NCBI GenBank assembly: GCA_030040515.1
Contig: JASHTO010000049.1
Span: 1 to 12,794 of the forward strand
Source of the DNA: Terriglobia bacterium
GTDB taxonomy: Bacteria; Acidobacteriota; Terriglobia; UBA7540
Direction of reading: 5' to 3'
Length of the DNA stretch: 12,794 bases
Positions 7,469 through 12,794 of the stretch are shown piece after piece (positions within the stretch are counted from its first letter, which is position 1; each line of letters opens with the position of its first letter). The notes under the pieces were generated by a model, which searched no databases, was not told the DNA's origin, and worked only from the letters and a program-made list of their open reading frames with translations. The translations under genes and the position numbers were made by a program.

Positions 7469-7497
7469 ATTGTATCGGATACAACGCCGCATGTCAA
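7469..7497 (-). promoter_or_regulatory. Leftward promoter of the transposition operon
   Basis: On the minus strand TTGACA (plus 7492-7497) is followed after exactly 17 nt by TACAAT (plus 7469-7474). This is a near-consensus sigma70 promoter with a leader of about 55 nt before the ATG at 7407. The operator palindrome at 7470-7484 covers the -10 box and part of the spacer, so a bound repressor would block polymerase. Confidence 0.8.
7470..7484. promoter_or_regulatory. Operator O1, perfect 15-bp palindrome
   Basis: TTGTATCGGATACAA is perfectly symmetric around its central G (7477). It lies in the divergent intergenic region between the repressor gene and the transposition operon, over the leftward -10 box. 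It is the likely binding site of the XRE repressor encoded at 7523. Confidence 0.75.
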
Positions 7498-7503
7498 GGA
7501 AGA

Positions 7504-7518
7504 TTGCAAGGGATACAA
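7504..7518. promoter_or_regulatory. Operator O2, imperfect copy of O1
   Basis: TTGCAAGGGATACAA matches O1 at 12 of 15 positions, with one perfect half-site (GGATACAA). It lies 34 bp from O1 and ends 4 nt before the repressor ATG, overlapping its ribosome-binding region (AAGGGA). A second, weaker site here suggests autoregulation of the repressor. Confidence 0.6.
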
Positions 7519-7522
7519 TCTT

Positions 7523-8017
7523 ATGGCAACCAGACTCTCGGACGCAGAGCTTGTAAGAGATTGCAGGGATCGCCGCAGCCGGAAGGATTTCGCGGCTCAG
7601 TTGGGAATTGATGAGCCTATCCTGTCCCGCTACGAGAATGGCAAGGTATCTCCGTCCTCTGAAACGTGGATGAAGATCGGGAACTATTCTTCCTTACCGC
7701 TTAACCTTGAATGTTATGAGCGCGGAGGTATGCCCCGTGAGCTAGTGGAATATCTGCGTAAGAGCCTAATTGCAGACCTTGACGACCTCGTCACAGAAAG
7801 GGCGGCGGTTAAGGAGTACTTAGAGAGACACGGAATTCATCCCGAGCCTGTAACGGAAGGGCTCCTCAACTACCCGCAGCCGCCGGAGTCATACAGCAAG
7901 ACCGTCGAGGAATTCTGGAAGCGAAACAAAGGAACATCTGTTGAAGTACCGACCGCCAAAGAAGTCAAGCCCGAAAAATCTGCCAAGAAAGGGAAGGCAA
8001 GAAAAGCGAAGAAATGA
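7523..8017 (+). CDS. XRE-family transcriptional repressor
   Basis: This 164-aa protein has a Cro/CI-type helix-turn-helix at about residues 18-54 (RSRKDFAAQLGIDEPILSRY, then ENGKVSPSSETWMKIG). A helical middle part may form dimers, and a lysine-rich tail (EKSAKKGKARKAKK) follows. It is the first gene of the rightward operon, divergent from the transposition genes, where a phage immunity repressor is expected. It probably binds O1 and O2. The ATG at 7523 is preferred. The in-frame TTG at 7454 would translate through the operator and lacks a good ribosome site. A TAGAAT at 7465-7470 could be its -10 box, but no good -35 is seen. It lacks an evident LexA/CI-type autocleavage domain, so induction would need another route. 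Confidence 0.85.
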   Translation: MATRLSDAELVRDCRDRRSRKDFAAQLGIDEPILSRYENGKVSPSSETWMKIGNYSSLPLNLECYERGGMPRELVEYLRKSLIADLDDLVTERAAVKEYLERHGIHPEPVTEGLLNYPQPPESYSKTVEEFWKRNKGTSVEVPTAKEVKPEKSAKKGKARKAKK

Positions 8018-8256
8018 AGGTGATCCACGCAGCCTCTGACGATCGAACGCTCCTGACGCAGGCTGAGGTCGCGGAGATTTTGCGGGTTTCGACGGAAACG
8101 GTTAAGGACTGGCGGCTAAGGCCGGAACGGTATCGCGGTTCGCGGCCACCCTATATCAAGTTAGGAAGGATCATTCGTTACCGCAAGGCCGCTTTGGCCG
8201 CGTGGCTGGCGCGGTATGAAAAGCGTAGTGGAGGAGAAAATGGAAAGAGGGCGTGA
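8014..8256 (+). CDS. Excisionase/MerR-type helix-turn-helix protein
   Basis: This 80-aa protein has the helix-turn-helix typical of small excisionase-like DNA-binding proteins: LLTQAEVAEILRVSTETVKDW (about residues 13-33), a loop, and IKLGRIIRYRKAALAAWLARY as the wing and last helix. Its ATG overlaps the repressor stop by 4 bp (ATGA), so the two are co-translated. In this setting it may be a Cro-like counter-regulator or a factor that bends the element ends. There is no integrase nearby, so a classical excisionase role is unlikely. Confidence 0.8.
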   Translation: MKVIHAASDDRTLLTQAEVAEILRVSTETVKDWRLRPERYRGSRPPYIKLGRIIRYRKAALAAWLARYEKRSGGENGKRA

Positions 8257-8467
8257 CATTTTTGCAAAGGCTGTGTCCGATAAGCAGCGCGAGATTCTTA
8301 GCCGCTCACCTGGCATGACGGCGCTGGATGCTTTCCGCCTCGCGACCACTGAAGTGGTGACGGCTCGCCCGGACCTCCTGGCGGCATATCGCGGTGAAGA
8401 CGTGCTCCTCGTAACCGGGCGCTCCAGCGGCGGTCAAATGCAGGCGCAGCGTTTGGAGTGGAAATAA
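8240..8467 (+). CDS. Small unknown protein (75 aa)
   Basis: I do not recognise this protein. It is a compact, largely helical sequence (DIFAKAVSDKQREILSRSPG, then MTALDAFRLATTEVVTARPD, then LLAAYRGEDVLLVTGRSSGG). The ATG at 8240 is chosen over the in-frame ATG at 8216 because GGAGG lies 5 nt upstream of it. It overlaps the end of the preceding gene by 17 bp. The ordered helices could fit a small early phage protein. No function is proposed. Confidence 0.6.
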   Translation: MERGRDIFAKAVSDKQREILSRSPGMTALDAFRLATTEVVTARPDLLAAYRGEDVLLVTGRSSGGQMQAQRLEWK

Positions 8468-9312
8468 TGAAGACGCGCAAATCTCGCGGCCCAATTTGGA
8501 GTCCGTGCAGCCAAAAATCGATGCTCGCCGAACGCGATCTGCAAATCGCGCTCGATAAGTGCCGGATTCACATTGCCTATCAGGAGCGCCGGATCGCGGA
8601 ATTGAAAAAGACTTCCGCTGGCCAGACGAACACGGTCATACACGGCGCAAGCGCGGCAATTCAGCACGGCCTGAACCGGACATTAACAGACATCGCCGAA
8701 CGTGAGCGTGAGCTTCAGGAATTCAAGCGCAAGGGAAAATCTCTCGTTGAGCAAATCGCCGCGCTGTCACTCACGCCGAAGCAGGCGGCGGAACGCCGCA
8801 GGCTGCAATCCAGCCTGGCGTCCCTGGCGCAGGAGCGCTTCCGCCAGGATGAGGCGATCAACGCGACGATGGGAAAACTCTTTGGCCTTTTGGGATGCCG
8901 CGCGCGGAAAAGCGCGCAGATGGCGGAGATTGCCGCGAAGTTGGAATTCGCGCCGGACGTTGACCTGGACGGCTCGCGATATGTGGCGTTGACGAGTGTG
9001 CTTTTCCAGGATGCGCTTGCCCAAAGCCGCGAATGGCTCAACTGGTTTCTTGGCCAGGAGAAGGAGAAGCAGGAACACGTTATCGGCGAGACTTGGGTAG
9101 TAATTCCCGAGACGCTGGCCAGCAGCGGCGTGTTCCGCCCGCGCGAAAGCGTGATGCTGACAAAGAGGCAAGCTGCAAGCCTCCCTTCGGCTGAGACGCA
9201 AGCGCACCCTATGAGTCCTGCGGAAGCGGAGGCAAGTGTACTGCCGCCGAAACCTCAGCAGGCGGACGATTTTCCTATACAGGGTTTTCCAGTAAGAGGA
9301 TTAACAAGTTAG
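8467..9312 (+). CDS. Unknown coiled-coil protein (281 aa) before the terminator
   Basis: I do not recognise this protein. Residues about 15-50 and 75-150 are strongly helical with heptad-like, charged sequence (ERDLQIALDKCRIHIAYQER, ERERELQEFKRKGKSL). A more globular part follows (DGSRYVALTSVLFQDALAQS, then GETWVVIPETLASSGVFRPR), then a Pro/Ala-rich tail. Its ATG overlaps the previous stop by 1 bp (TAATG), with GGAG 8 nt upstream. It is the last gene of the rightward early operon and lies just before the capsid gene. A scaffold-like or transposition-accessory role is conceivable, but the terminator at 9376 separates it from the structural block. Confidence 0.65.
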   Translation: MKTRKSRGPIWSPCSQKSMLAERDLQIALDKCRIHIAYQERRIAELKKTSAGQTNTVIHGASAAIQHGLNRTLTDIAERERELQEFKRKGKSLVEQIAALSLTPKQAAERRRLQSSLASLAQERFRQDEAINATMGKLFGLLGCRARKSAQMAEIAAKLEFAPDVDLDGSRYVALTSVLFQDALAQSREWLNWFLGQEKEKQEHVIGETWVVIPETLASSGVFRPRESVMLTKRQAASLPSAETQAHPMSPAEAEASVLPPKPQQADDFPIQGFPVRGLTS

Positions 9313-9375
9313 GAAACACCTATGTTTGAAATGTTTTCATTTGGTCTCTTCGTCAGGGACGGTCTAGATGCTTCC

Positions 9376-9407
9376 GGGGGCGCGTCGGTAGCGCGCCCCC
9401 ACTTTTT
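9376..9407 (+). terminator. Intrinsic terminator between early and capsid genes
   Basis: A perfect 9-bp GC stem GGGGGCGCG/CGCGCCCCC (9376-9384 with 9392-9400) has a 7-nt loop and is followed by ACTTTTT. It is oriented to end the rightward operon 63 nt after its last stop. The rest of the 9313-9487 gap shows no gene and no clear promoter for the capsid gene. Confidence 0.88.
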
Positions 9408-9487
9408 AGCCGCCTCTGAAATGCGCCGGATATGGAATTGCATTCTCCGTGCGACCACCATGCTCCGCGCTTCGATGAAGGTCTCTC

Positions 9488-10432
9488 ATGTCAGAAGTCT
9501 CCACCGCGAACCTCGATCAGTTCCTCACGAATTACAGCATCGTTTACCGCAACCAGGATTTCGTCGCCAGTCGGCTATTTCCTGACTTCCCCACGACCAA
9601 ACAGCACGGGCGCTATCCCATCTTTGGGTTTGAGCGCTTCAAGGCGTACAACACCGAGCGCGCGCCCGGCAGCGAAGCAAACGAACTCCCGGCATGGCGC
9701 ATGTCGAACGCCGAGTACTACTGCGACGGGAAAGCGCAGAAGCAACTCATTTCCGACGAGCTGCGCTCGGAGTGGGCGCTGGGCGTGGGGCCGGAAGTGT
9801 TCACGACGGAAACCCTGGCGGACATTATCGACAAGCAGAGGGAAATCGGGATCTTCAATACGATCATGAATTCCAGCGCGATTCCGAATTCAACTTTGAG
9901 CGGGACATCACAGTGGAGCGACTTTCAAGACTCCGACCCTGTAAGCGCTGTGACGGCGCAGCGTTCAACTATCTTGCTTGGATGCACAAAGGAGCCCAAC
10001 ACGCTACTGGTGGGCTATCCGGTTTGGCTGCAATTGATCAACCATCCTATCGTCGTGGATCGCTTCAAGAGCACCGCGATGCCCCTCGGTTATCCGAGCG
10101 ACCAGCAGTTGGCCGGCCTGTTCAATGTCGATAATTTCATCGTGGCGCGCAGCCTCTATGACACAACCGTGCAAGGCGCTGCCACCAGCCTGAACTATAT
10201 CTGGGGCAAGAACGCGATTCTGGCTTACGTGCCGCCTTCGTCGGGCCAGATGATAATCACGCTCGGAACAACTTTCCGCTGGCTCTATGGAGTTCCTCAG
10301 AACGGTGGAATGTTGGTCAAACGCTACCGCGTGGAAGAGCGCAGCGGCGACATGATCGAGTACCAGACCTATTATTCCGTTAATTTGATTGTGCCCGGCG
10401 CAGCCTACATCTTCAAGAACGCCGTGGCGTAA
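9488..10432 (+). CDS. Phage major capsid protein
   Basis: This 314-aa protein would form the icosahedral shell, in the HK97-fold superfamily. Features typical of this group include an N-terminal RLFPDFPTTKQHGRYPIFGF, then KQLISDELRSEWALG, then VFTTETLADIIDKQREI. NTLLVGYPVWLQLINHPIVV matches the usual segment about a residue range ending in 'L.NHP...DR'. The C-terminal half has LAGLFNVDNFIVARSLYDT, YVPPS and TLGTTFRW. There is no separate protease or scaffold gene and no clear prodomain. The ATG at 9488 has AAGG 6 nt upstream. Its promoter is not evident, and it lies just after a strong terminator, so it may depend on a late activator or read-through. It is assigned by overall resemblance, not a catalytic motif. 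Confidence 0.85.
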   Translation: MSEVSTANLDQFLTNYSIVYRNQDFVASRLFPDFPTTKQHGRYPIFGFERFKAYNTERAPGSEANELPAWRMSNAEYYCDGKAQKQLISDELRSEWALGVGPEVFTTETLADIIDKQREIGIFNTIMNSSAIPNSTLSGTSQWSDFQDSDPVSAVTAQRSTILLGCTKEPNTLLVGYPVWLQLINHPIVVDRFKSTAMPLGYPSDQQLAGLFNVDNFIVARSLYDTTVQGAATSLNYIWGKNAILAYVPPSSGQMIITLGTTFRWLYGVPQNGGMLVKRYRVEERSGDMIEYQTYYSVNLIVPGAAYIFKNAVA

Positions 10433-10436
10433 AAGC

Positions 10437-10528
10437 TTGCCGCGCCGAGGGGTTGCGCGAAACGACGTCTGAGTGTGCGCCGTCTCGCGCGCGGGCTCTC
10501 CTCCCGTGCCGCCGACTCGGCGCGGCAA
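10437..10528 (+). other. Large structured element between capsid and tail chaperone genes
   Basis: TTGCCGCGCCGAG (10437-10449) and CTCGGCGCGGCAA (10516-10528) form a perfect 13-bp stem. It encloses 66 nt with a second nested hairpin (GCGCGA..GACG with CGTC..TCGCGC). It starts 5 nt after the capsid gene and ends 16 nt before the next ATG. No U tract follows, only AAATTTG. It could attenuate tail-gene expression relative to capsid, stabilise the capsid mRNA or be a cis-acting RNA. Confidence 0.65.
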
Positions 10529-10544
10529 ATTTGAGAGGTGAATG

Positions 10545-11033
10545 ATGGCGGAAAAGAACGGGATCGCGACAGCGCAGGAGATTCGCGCCTATGCGGAGTC
10601 GCTGCAATGGTCGGCACCTGAGACTGTGCCGCTCCCGAAATCCGGCTGGAACGTAGTGCTGCGCAGGCCGACGAAATATTATTGGATGTTGCGCCGGACA
10701 GAGTGGCCAGCCGACATGATCGAGCGGTTTGACGCGGTAGGGAGCGGCCACGCGAAGGAAATCCTCACGCCCGGAGACGTTAGAACCTGGCTGCAAGCCC
10801 ACAACGAGATGTCGATGGCGGCCTTTGTCCAGCCGCGCGCATCGCTGAAGCCGGGCTCTGACGAAATCGATATCCGGTGGCTTCCCGACGAAGACAGGAA
10901 ATTCATCGGAAGTTTCTTAGGAGGCCAGGTGGACGCGCACGGCGTACCCCTGGAGGCCTTTCGTGCAGGCGAACAAGGGAGCGCTGAAACTGGCGGCAAT
11001 AATGGCGATGCGGTACAGGTGCCTGCCGACTGA
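10545..11033 (+). CDS. Putative tail assembly chaperone (G-like)
   Basis: This 162-aa protein has a short leading helix, then VPLPKSGWNVVLRRPTKYYW, a pattern seen in phage tail assembly chaperones (polar beta-hairpin 'LP.G..V.LRRP', then WP). A helical body follows, then a polar, low-complexity end (GEQGSAETGGNNGDAVQVPA). It lies directly before the tape measure gene, and a second frame overlaps its 3' end, as in lambda G/GT. In lambda the chaperones coat the tape measure protein and recruit tail tube subunits. There are two adjacent ATGs (10542 and 10545). The second is better spaced (6 nt) from AGAGG. The assignment rests mainly on position and the overlapping frame. Confidence 0.7.
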   Translation: MAEKNGIATAQEIRAYAESLQWSAPETVPLPKSGWNVVLRRPTKYYWMLRRTEWPADMIERFDAVGSGHAKEILTPGDVRTWLQAHNEMSMAAFVQPRASLKPGSDEIDIRWLPDEDRKFIGSFLGGQVDAHGVPLEAFRAGEQGSAETGGNNGDAVQVPAD

Positions 11034-11115
11034 CCTTTTGGAGCTGCCTGAGTGGCAATGGCAACTTACCGTGGCGGCGACAGCAGAGGCGTTCTTGCCT
11101 TCTGCGGGCGAATAG
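10963..11115 (+). CDS. Overlapping second-frame tail chaperone segment (T-like), 50 aa
   Basis: This short frame, shifted +1 (equivalently -2) relative to the preceding gene, overlaps it by 71 bp and ends 11 nt before the tape measure ATG. The product reads VQANKGALKLAAIMAMRYRC, then LPTDLLELPEWQWQLTVAAT, ending AEAFLPSAGE. It looks like real protein, with a hydrophobic helix and a Trp-rich part. It is placed as lambda T is in the G-T pair. It could be made by frameshifting at TTT-C (10959-10962), with GGAGG 2 nt upstream, or by initiation at GTG 10963, where the same GGAGG is 6 nt away. Upstream the frame is open only to 10921. No other gene occupies 11034-11126. Confidence 0.65.
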   Translation: MQANKGALKLAAIMAMRYRCLPTDLLELPEWQWQLTVAATAEAFLPSAGE

Positions 11116-11126
11116 GGTTTTGAACT

Positions 11127-12695
11127 ATGGGCGCCGACATCGGATTGACGATAGGGATCGGCGGTGACAACAGCGATGCCCAACAGGCTGTTCAGGAGTT
11201 GCAGGCCTCTCTCGGCAACTTCGCGAAGTCTCTCCGCCCACTCTCTGAGGAATCGGCCCGCGCCACAAAGCCCTTCGATGACGCTCTCTTAAACCAACAC
11301 CAGTCTGTCCACTTGCTCCTTGAAGATTTTGGCGTTCATCTTCCCCGCTCTGTTGCCGGAGCAATCGCGGAAATGACGCCGGAGCTGACGGCATTCGGAG
11401 GGGTGTTCTTGGGCGCATTTGCGCTGAAAGAGCTTCCCGATGCCATCGATAAAATGAAGGAATTTGCGCTGGAGATGGAAGGCTTTGGCAACGCCGCGCG
11501 CACGGAGATGGAGCAGGCCATTAAGGACACAGCCTCGCTCGCGAAGCAAGTTGGGGACGTGGAAAAACAGCTTGAGGAGTTTGGAAAAACTCAGGCTGAG
11601 CAGCTTGCGATGCGCGCGCAGTGGGCCAGTGAGGATGCGGACAATGCCCTTAAGCCGCTGCTCGCGGCGGAGCAGAAGGTTCGCGACATCCAAGCCAAGA
11701 TTGACGAGGCTAAGAAGGGCGCGAATATCTTTGCCGCCGGCGCCGGCTCCGCTTACGAGGGTGCGCTCAAGGTCGCTCAGGCGGAAGTAGGAAAGCTGCG
11801 TGAGGCGTGGAAAAAGGCGGATGAGGAAGCGCTGCTCGCTCAAAAGCGCGCGGCGCAAGCGGCTGCTCTGGAAGAAAAGAAAAAAGTTGATGAAGCCCAA
11901 AAGGCCGCTGCAGACGCCAATAACGCATGGTTACATTACCAAGGTGATTGGATGAAGTTGTTTCAAAATTGGGACGCCTTCGTAATTGGGCTTCAGAAGG
12001 CCGCGATGGCTGAGGCTGGTCAGGTCGACACGATGATCGATAGGTACCATCCGCTAGTGCAAACGATTGACACGATCATCGACAGGAACCTCCAGCTTGT
12101 GGACTCCACCATTCACCTGAACGCAGTGCGGCGAATTGAAATTGAGATCATGCAGGCCTTGCACCAGGCGGGTGAGCACGAGGCCAAGGCAACGATGAGA
12201 GACCAGCTTGCGGCGACTGAGAGCCTCGCCTCTGGATTTGCCTCCCTGATCGGCGGCCAGCGTGCAGCGGCGGCTGTTAGTGCCGTCTTTGACGCCGCAA
12301 AGGGCGCCGAGCAGATCGCGATGGCGCTCGACCCTTTGGATCCCAATCACGCGATGCACTGGATTTCGGCGGGGCAGTTCTTTGTCTCGTCGGCGGAGTT
12401 CGCAAAGGTCGCGGGCACTGGTACGCATCACTCTCGCGCAGGTGTGAGCGGCGGCGGCCGTGGTTCGTATAGCGGTGGAGGATTCGAACGTGGCGGAGGT
12501 GGCGGCCCCGATCGGGCGCTTCCGCAGACTTTGGCCCCAGGCGCGGCCGTTCCAGGCGGCGAACTACACGTCCACATCCTTGGCAGCAACGATGAGGCCT
12601 TGCACTGGTTTGCGGATATGGTTACGAACGCGACCCAAGCAGGGCACACCGTTATTGCCTCCAGCTCGCAACGAGGCTCGCCTGTAGGGCACTAA
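11127..12695 (+). CDS. Tail tape measure protein
   Basis: Tape measure proteins set tail length and are later ejected with the genome. This one has 522 aa. Residues 1-75 form a polar helix start with LLLEDFGVHLPR. A hydrophobic Gly/Ala segment follows at about 76-105. A long coiled coil spans about 120-265 (QVGDVEKQLEEFGKTQAEQL and following). Two 14-residue repeats occur at 300-327 (VDTMIDR and IDTIIDR). An Ala-rich segment typical of tape measures lies at 365-430 (AVSAVFDAAKGAEQIAMA), then a Gly-rich linker (442-460) and a compact C-terminus (ELHVHILGSNDEAL). Both ends look complete. At the known rule of about 1.5 angstrom per residue it would specify a tail near 80 nm, which is inference. 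A weak AGGG precedes the ATG. No tube or baseplate gene follows. Confidence 0.8.
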   Translation: MGADIGLTIGIGGDNSDAQQAVQELQASLGNFAKSLRPLSEESARATKPFDDALLNQHQSVHLLLEDFGVHLPRSVAGAIAEMTPELTAFGGVFLGAFALKELPDAIDKMKEFALEMEGFGNAARTEMEQAIKDTASLAKQVGDVEKQLEEFGKTQAEQLAMRAQWASEDADNALKPLLAAEQKVRDIQAKIDEAKKGANIFAAGAGSAYEGALKVAQAEVGKLREAWKKADEEALLAQKRAAQAAALEEKKKVDEAQKAAADANNAWLHYQGDWMKLFQNWDAFVIGLQKAAMAEAGQVDTMIDRYHPLVQTIDTIIDRNLQLVDSTIHLNAVRRIEIEIMQALHQAGEHEAKATMRDQLAATESLASGFASLIGGQRAAAAVSAVFDAAKGAEQIAMALDPLDPNHAMHWISAGQFFVSSAEFAKVAGTGTHHSRAGVSGGGRGSYSGGGFERGGGGGPDRALPQTLAPGAAVPGGELHVHILGSNDEALHWFADMVTNATQAGHTVIASSSQRGSPVGH

Positions 12696-12748
12696 AATCC
12701 AGCCTTTGTCCCGCCGCTAGGCGGCCGCATTTGTGTCCCTACCTCTTT
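12696..12748. other. Short right-end spacer
   Basis: This spacer separates the tape measure stop from the right-end sites. It holds a weak hairpin, CCGCC/GGCGG (12711-12715 with 12720-12724), without a U tract. I see no third copy of the 15-bp site. Confidence 0.4.
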
Positions 12749-12763
12749 TCCAAACTATTCTCC
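12749..12763 (-). repeat. Right-end transposase site R2
   Basis: TCCAAACTATTCTCC is the exact inverse complement of left site L2 (GGAGAATAGTTTGGA). It lies 22 bp inside R1, which is two helical turns. Confidence 0.78.
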
Positions 12764-12770
12764 GATTTTT

Positions 12771-12794
12771 TCCAAACTATTCGCCAATCGCACA
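12771..12794 (-). repeat. Right-end transposase site R1 and terminal tip
   Basis: TCCAAACTATTCGCC (12771-12785) matches R2 at 14 of 15 bases. It is followed by AATCGCACA to the window end, so the element terminates in CA on this strand (TG read inward). This is the expected outermost transposase site. Confidence 0.72.

Larger units (their letters stand above)
3142..12794. mobile_element. Compact Mu-like transposable phage element (about 9.65 kb)
   Basis: The region is bounded by inverted copies of a 15-bp site. The left copies are at 3149-3163 and 3260-3274, the right copies at 12749-12763 and 12771-12785. The window ends in CACA, giving the 5'-TG...CA-3' termini typical of Mu-family transposition. 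The left tip is placed at TGGAAGA (3142), though 3140 is also possible. Inside are the MuA-like transposase, the MuB-like ATPase, a divergent repressor, capsid, tail chaperone and tape measure genes. A 5-bp target duplication would be CCCTA (3137-3141), but the right flank is not in the window. No packaging, portal, protease, tail tube, baseplate or lysis gene is recognisable. The left boundary is accurate to a few bases only. Confidence 0.8.

Noticed and set aside
7454..7522. TTG start adding 23 residues to the XRE repressor
   Set aside because: It would run through the operator, has no good ribosome site and adds no conserved sequence. The ATG at 7523 is favoured.
9322..9585. 87-codon open frame after the 281-aa gene
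   Set aside because: It runs through the strong terminator hairpin and into the capsid gene, and has no protein-like character.
1..12794. tRNA, rRNA or CRISPR array
   Set aside because: I saw no cloverleaf with tRNA-conserved arms, no rRNA motifs and no regularly spaced repeats with spacers. The 10-bp triple repeat at 3170 has no spacers.

Overview
The window joins a piece of bacterial chromosome (about 1-3141) to a Mu-type transposable element with phage structural genes (about 3142-12794). The DNA is moderately GC-rich. The two host genes and a TGTAGCGGCG-type palindromic repeat suggest a soil bacterium, perhaps an Acidobacteriota member. That assignment is an impression, not proof.

Host part. 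Both genes are on the minus strand. The first is cydA (cytochrome bd oxidase subunit I, 62-1395), split by an apparent one-base deletion near 1285-1287. The second is a secreted calcineurin-like metallophosphoesterase of the acid sphingomyelinase-like type (1677-3065, TTG start). A folded 58-bp repeat lies between them (1605-1662).

Element part. The left end lies near 3142 and the right end at the last base of the window. The ends are marked by inverted copies of a 15-bp site, GGAGAATAGTTTGGA and close variants. Two copies are 110 bp apart on the left and two are 22 bp apart on the right. This recalls the L1/L2 and R1/R2 transposase sites of phage Mu. A leftward operon encodes a small putative DNA-binding protein (7075-7407), a MuA-like DDE transposase (5022-7070), a MuB-like AAA+ ATPase (4090-5019) and an unknown 144-aa protein (3584-4018). 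It ends in hairpins, one with a U-rich tail. Its promoter is TTGACA-N17-TACAAT, with a perfect 15-bp palindromic operator over the -10 box.

A divergent rightward operon encodes an XRE-type repressor, an excisionase-like HTH protein, a 75-aa protein and a 281-aa coiled-coil protein. It closes with a strong intrinsic terminator at 9376-9407. A short late block follows: major capsid protein, tail assembly chaperone with an overlapping 50-aa second frame, and tape measure protein. The element then ends.

The element is only about 9.65 kb. I see no terminase, portal, protease, tail tube, baseplate, fibre or lysis gene. The structural genes kept are those expected to set head and tail dimensions. 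It may be a deleted Mu-like prophage or a transposable phage satellite that remodels a helper's particles. The sequence cannot separate these two readings.
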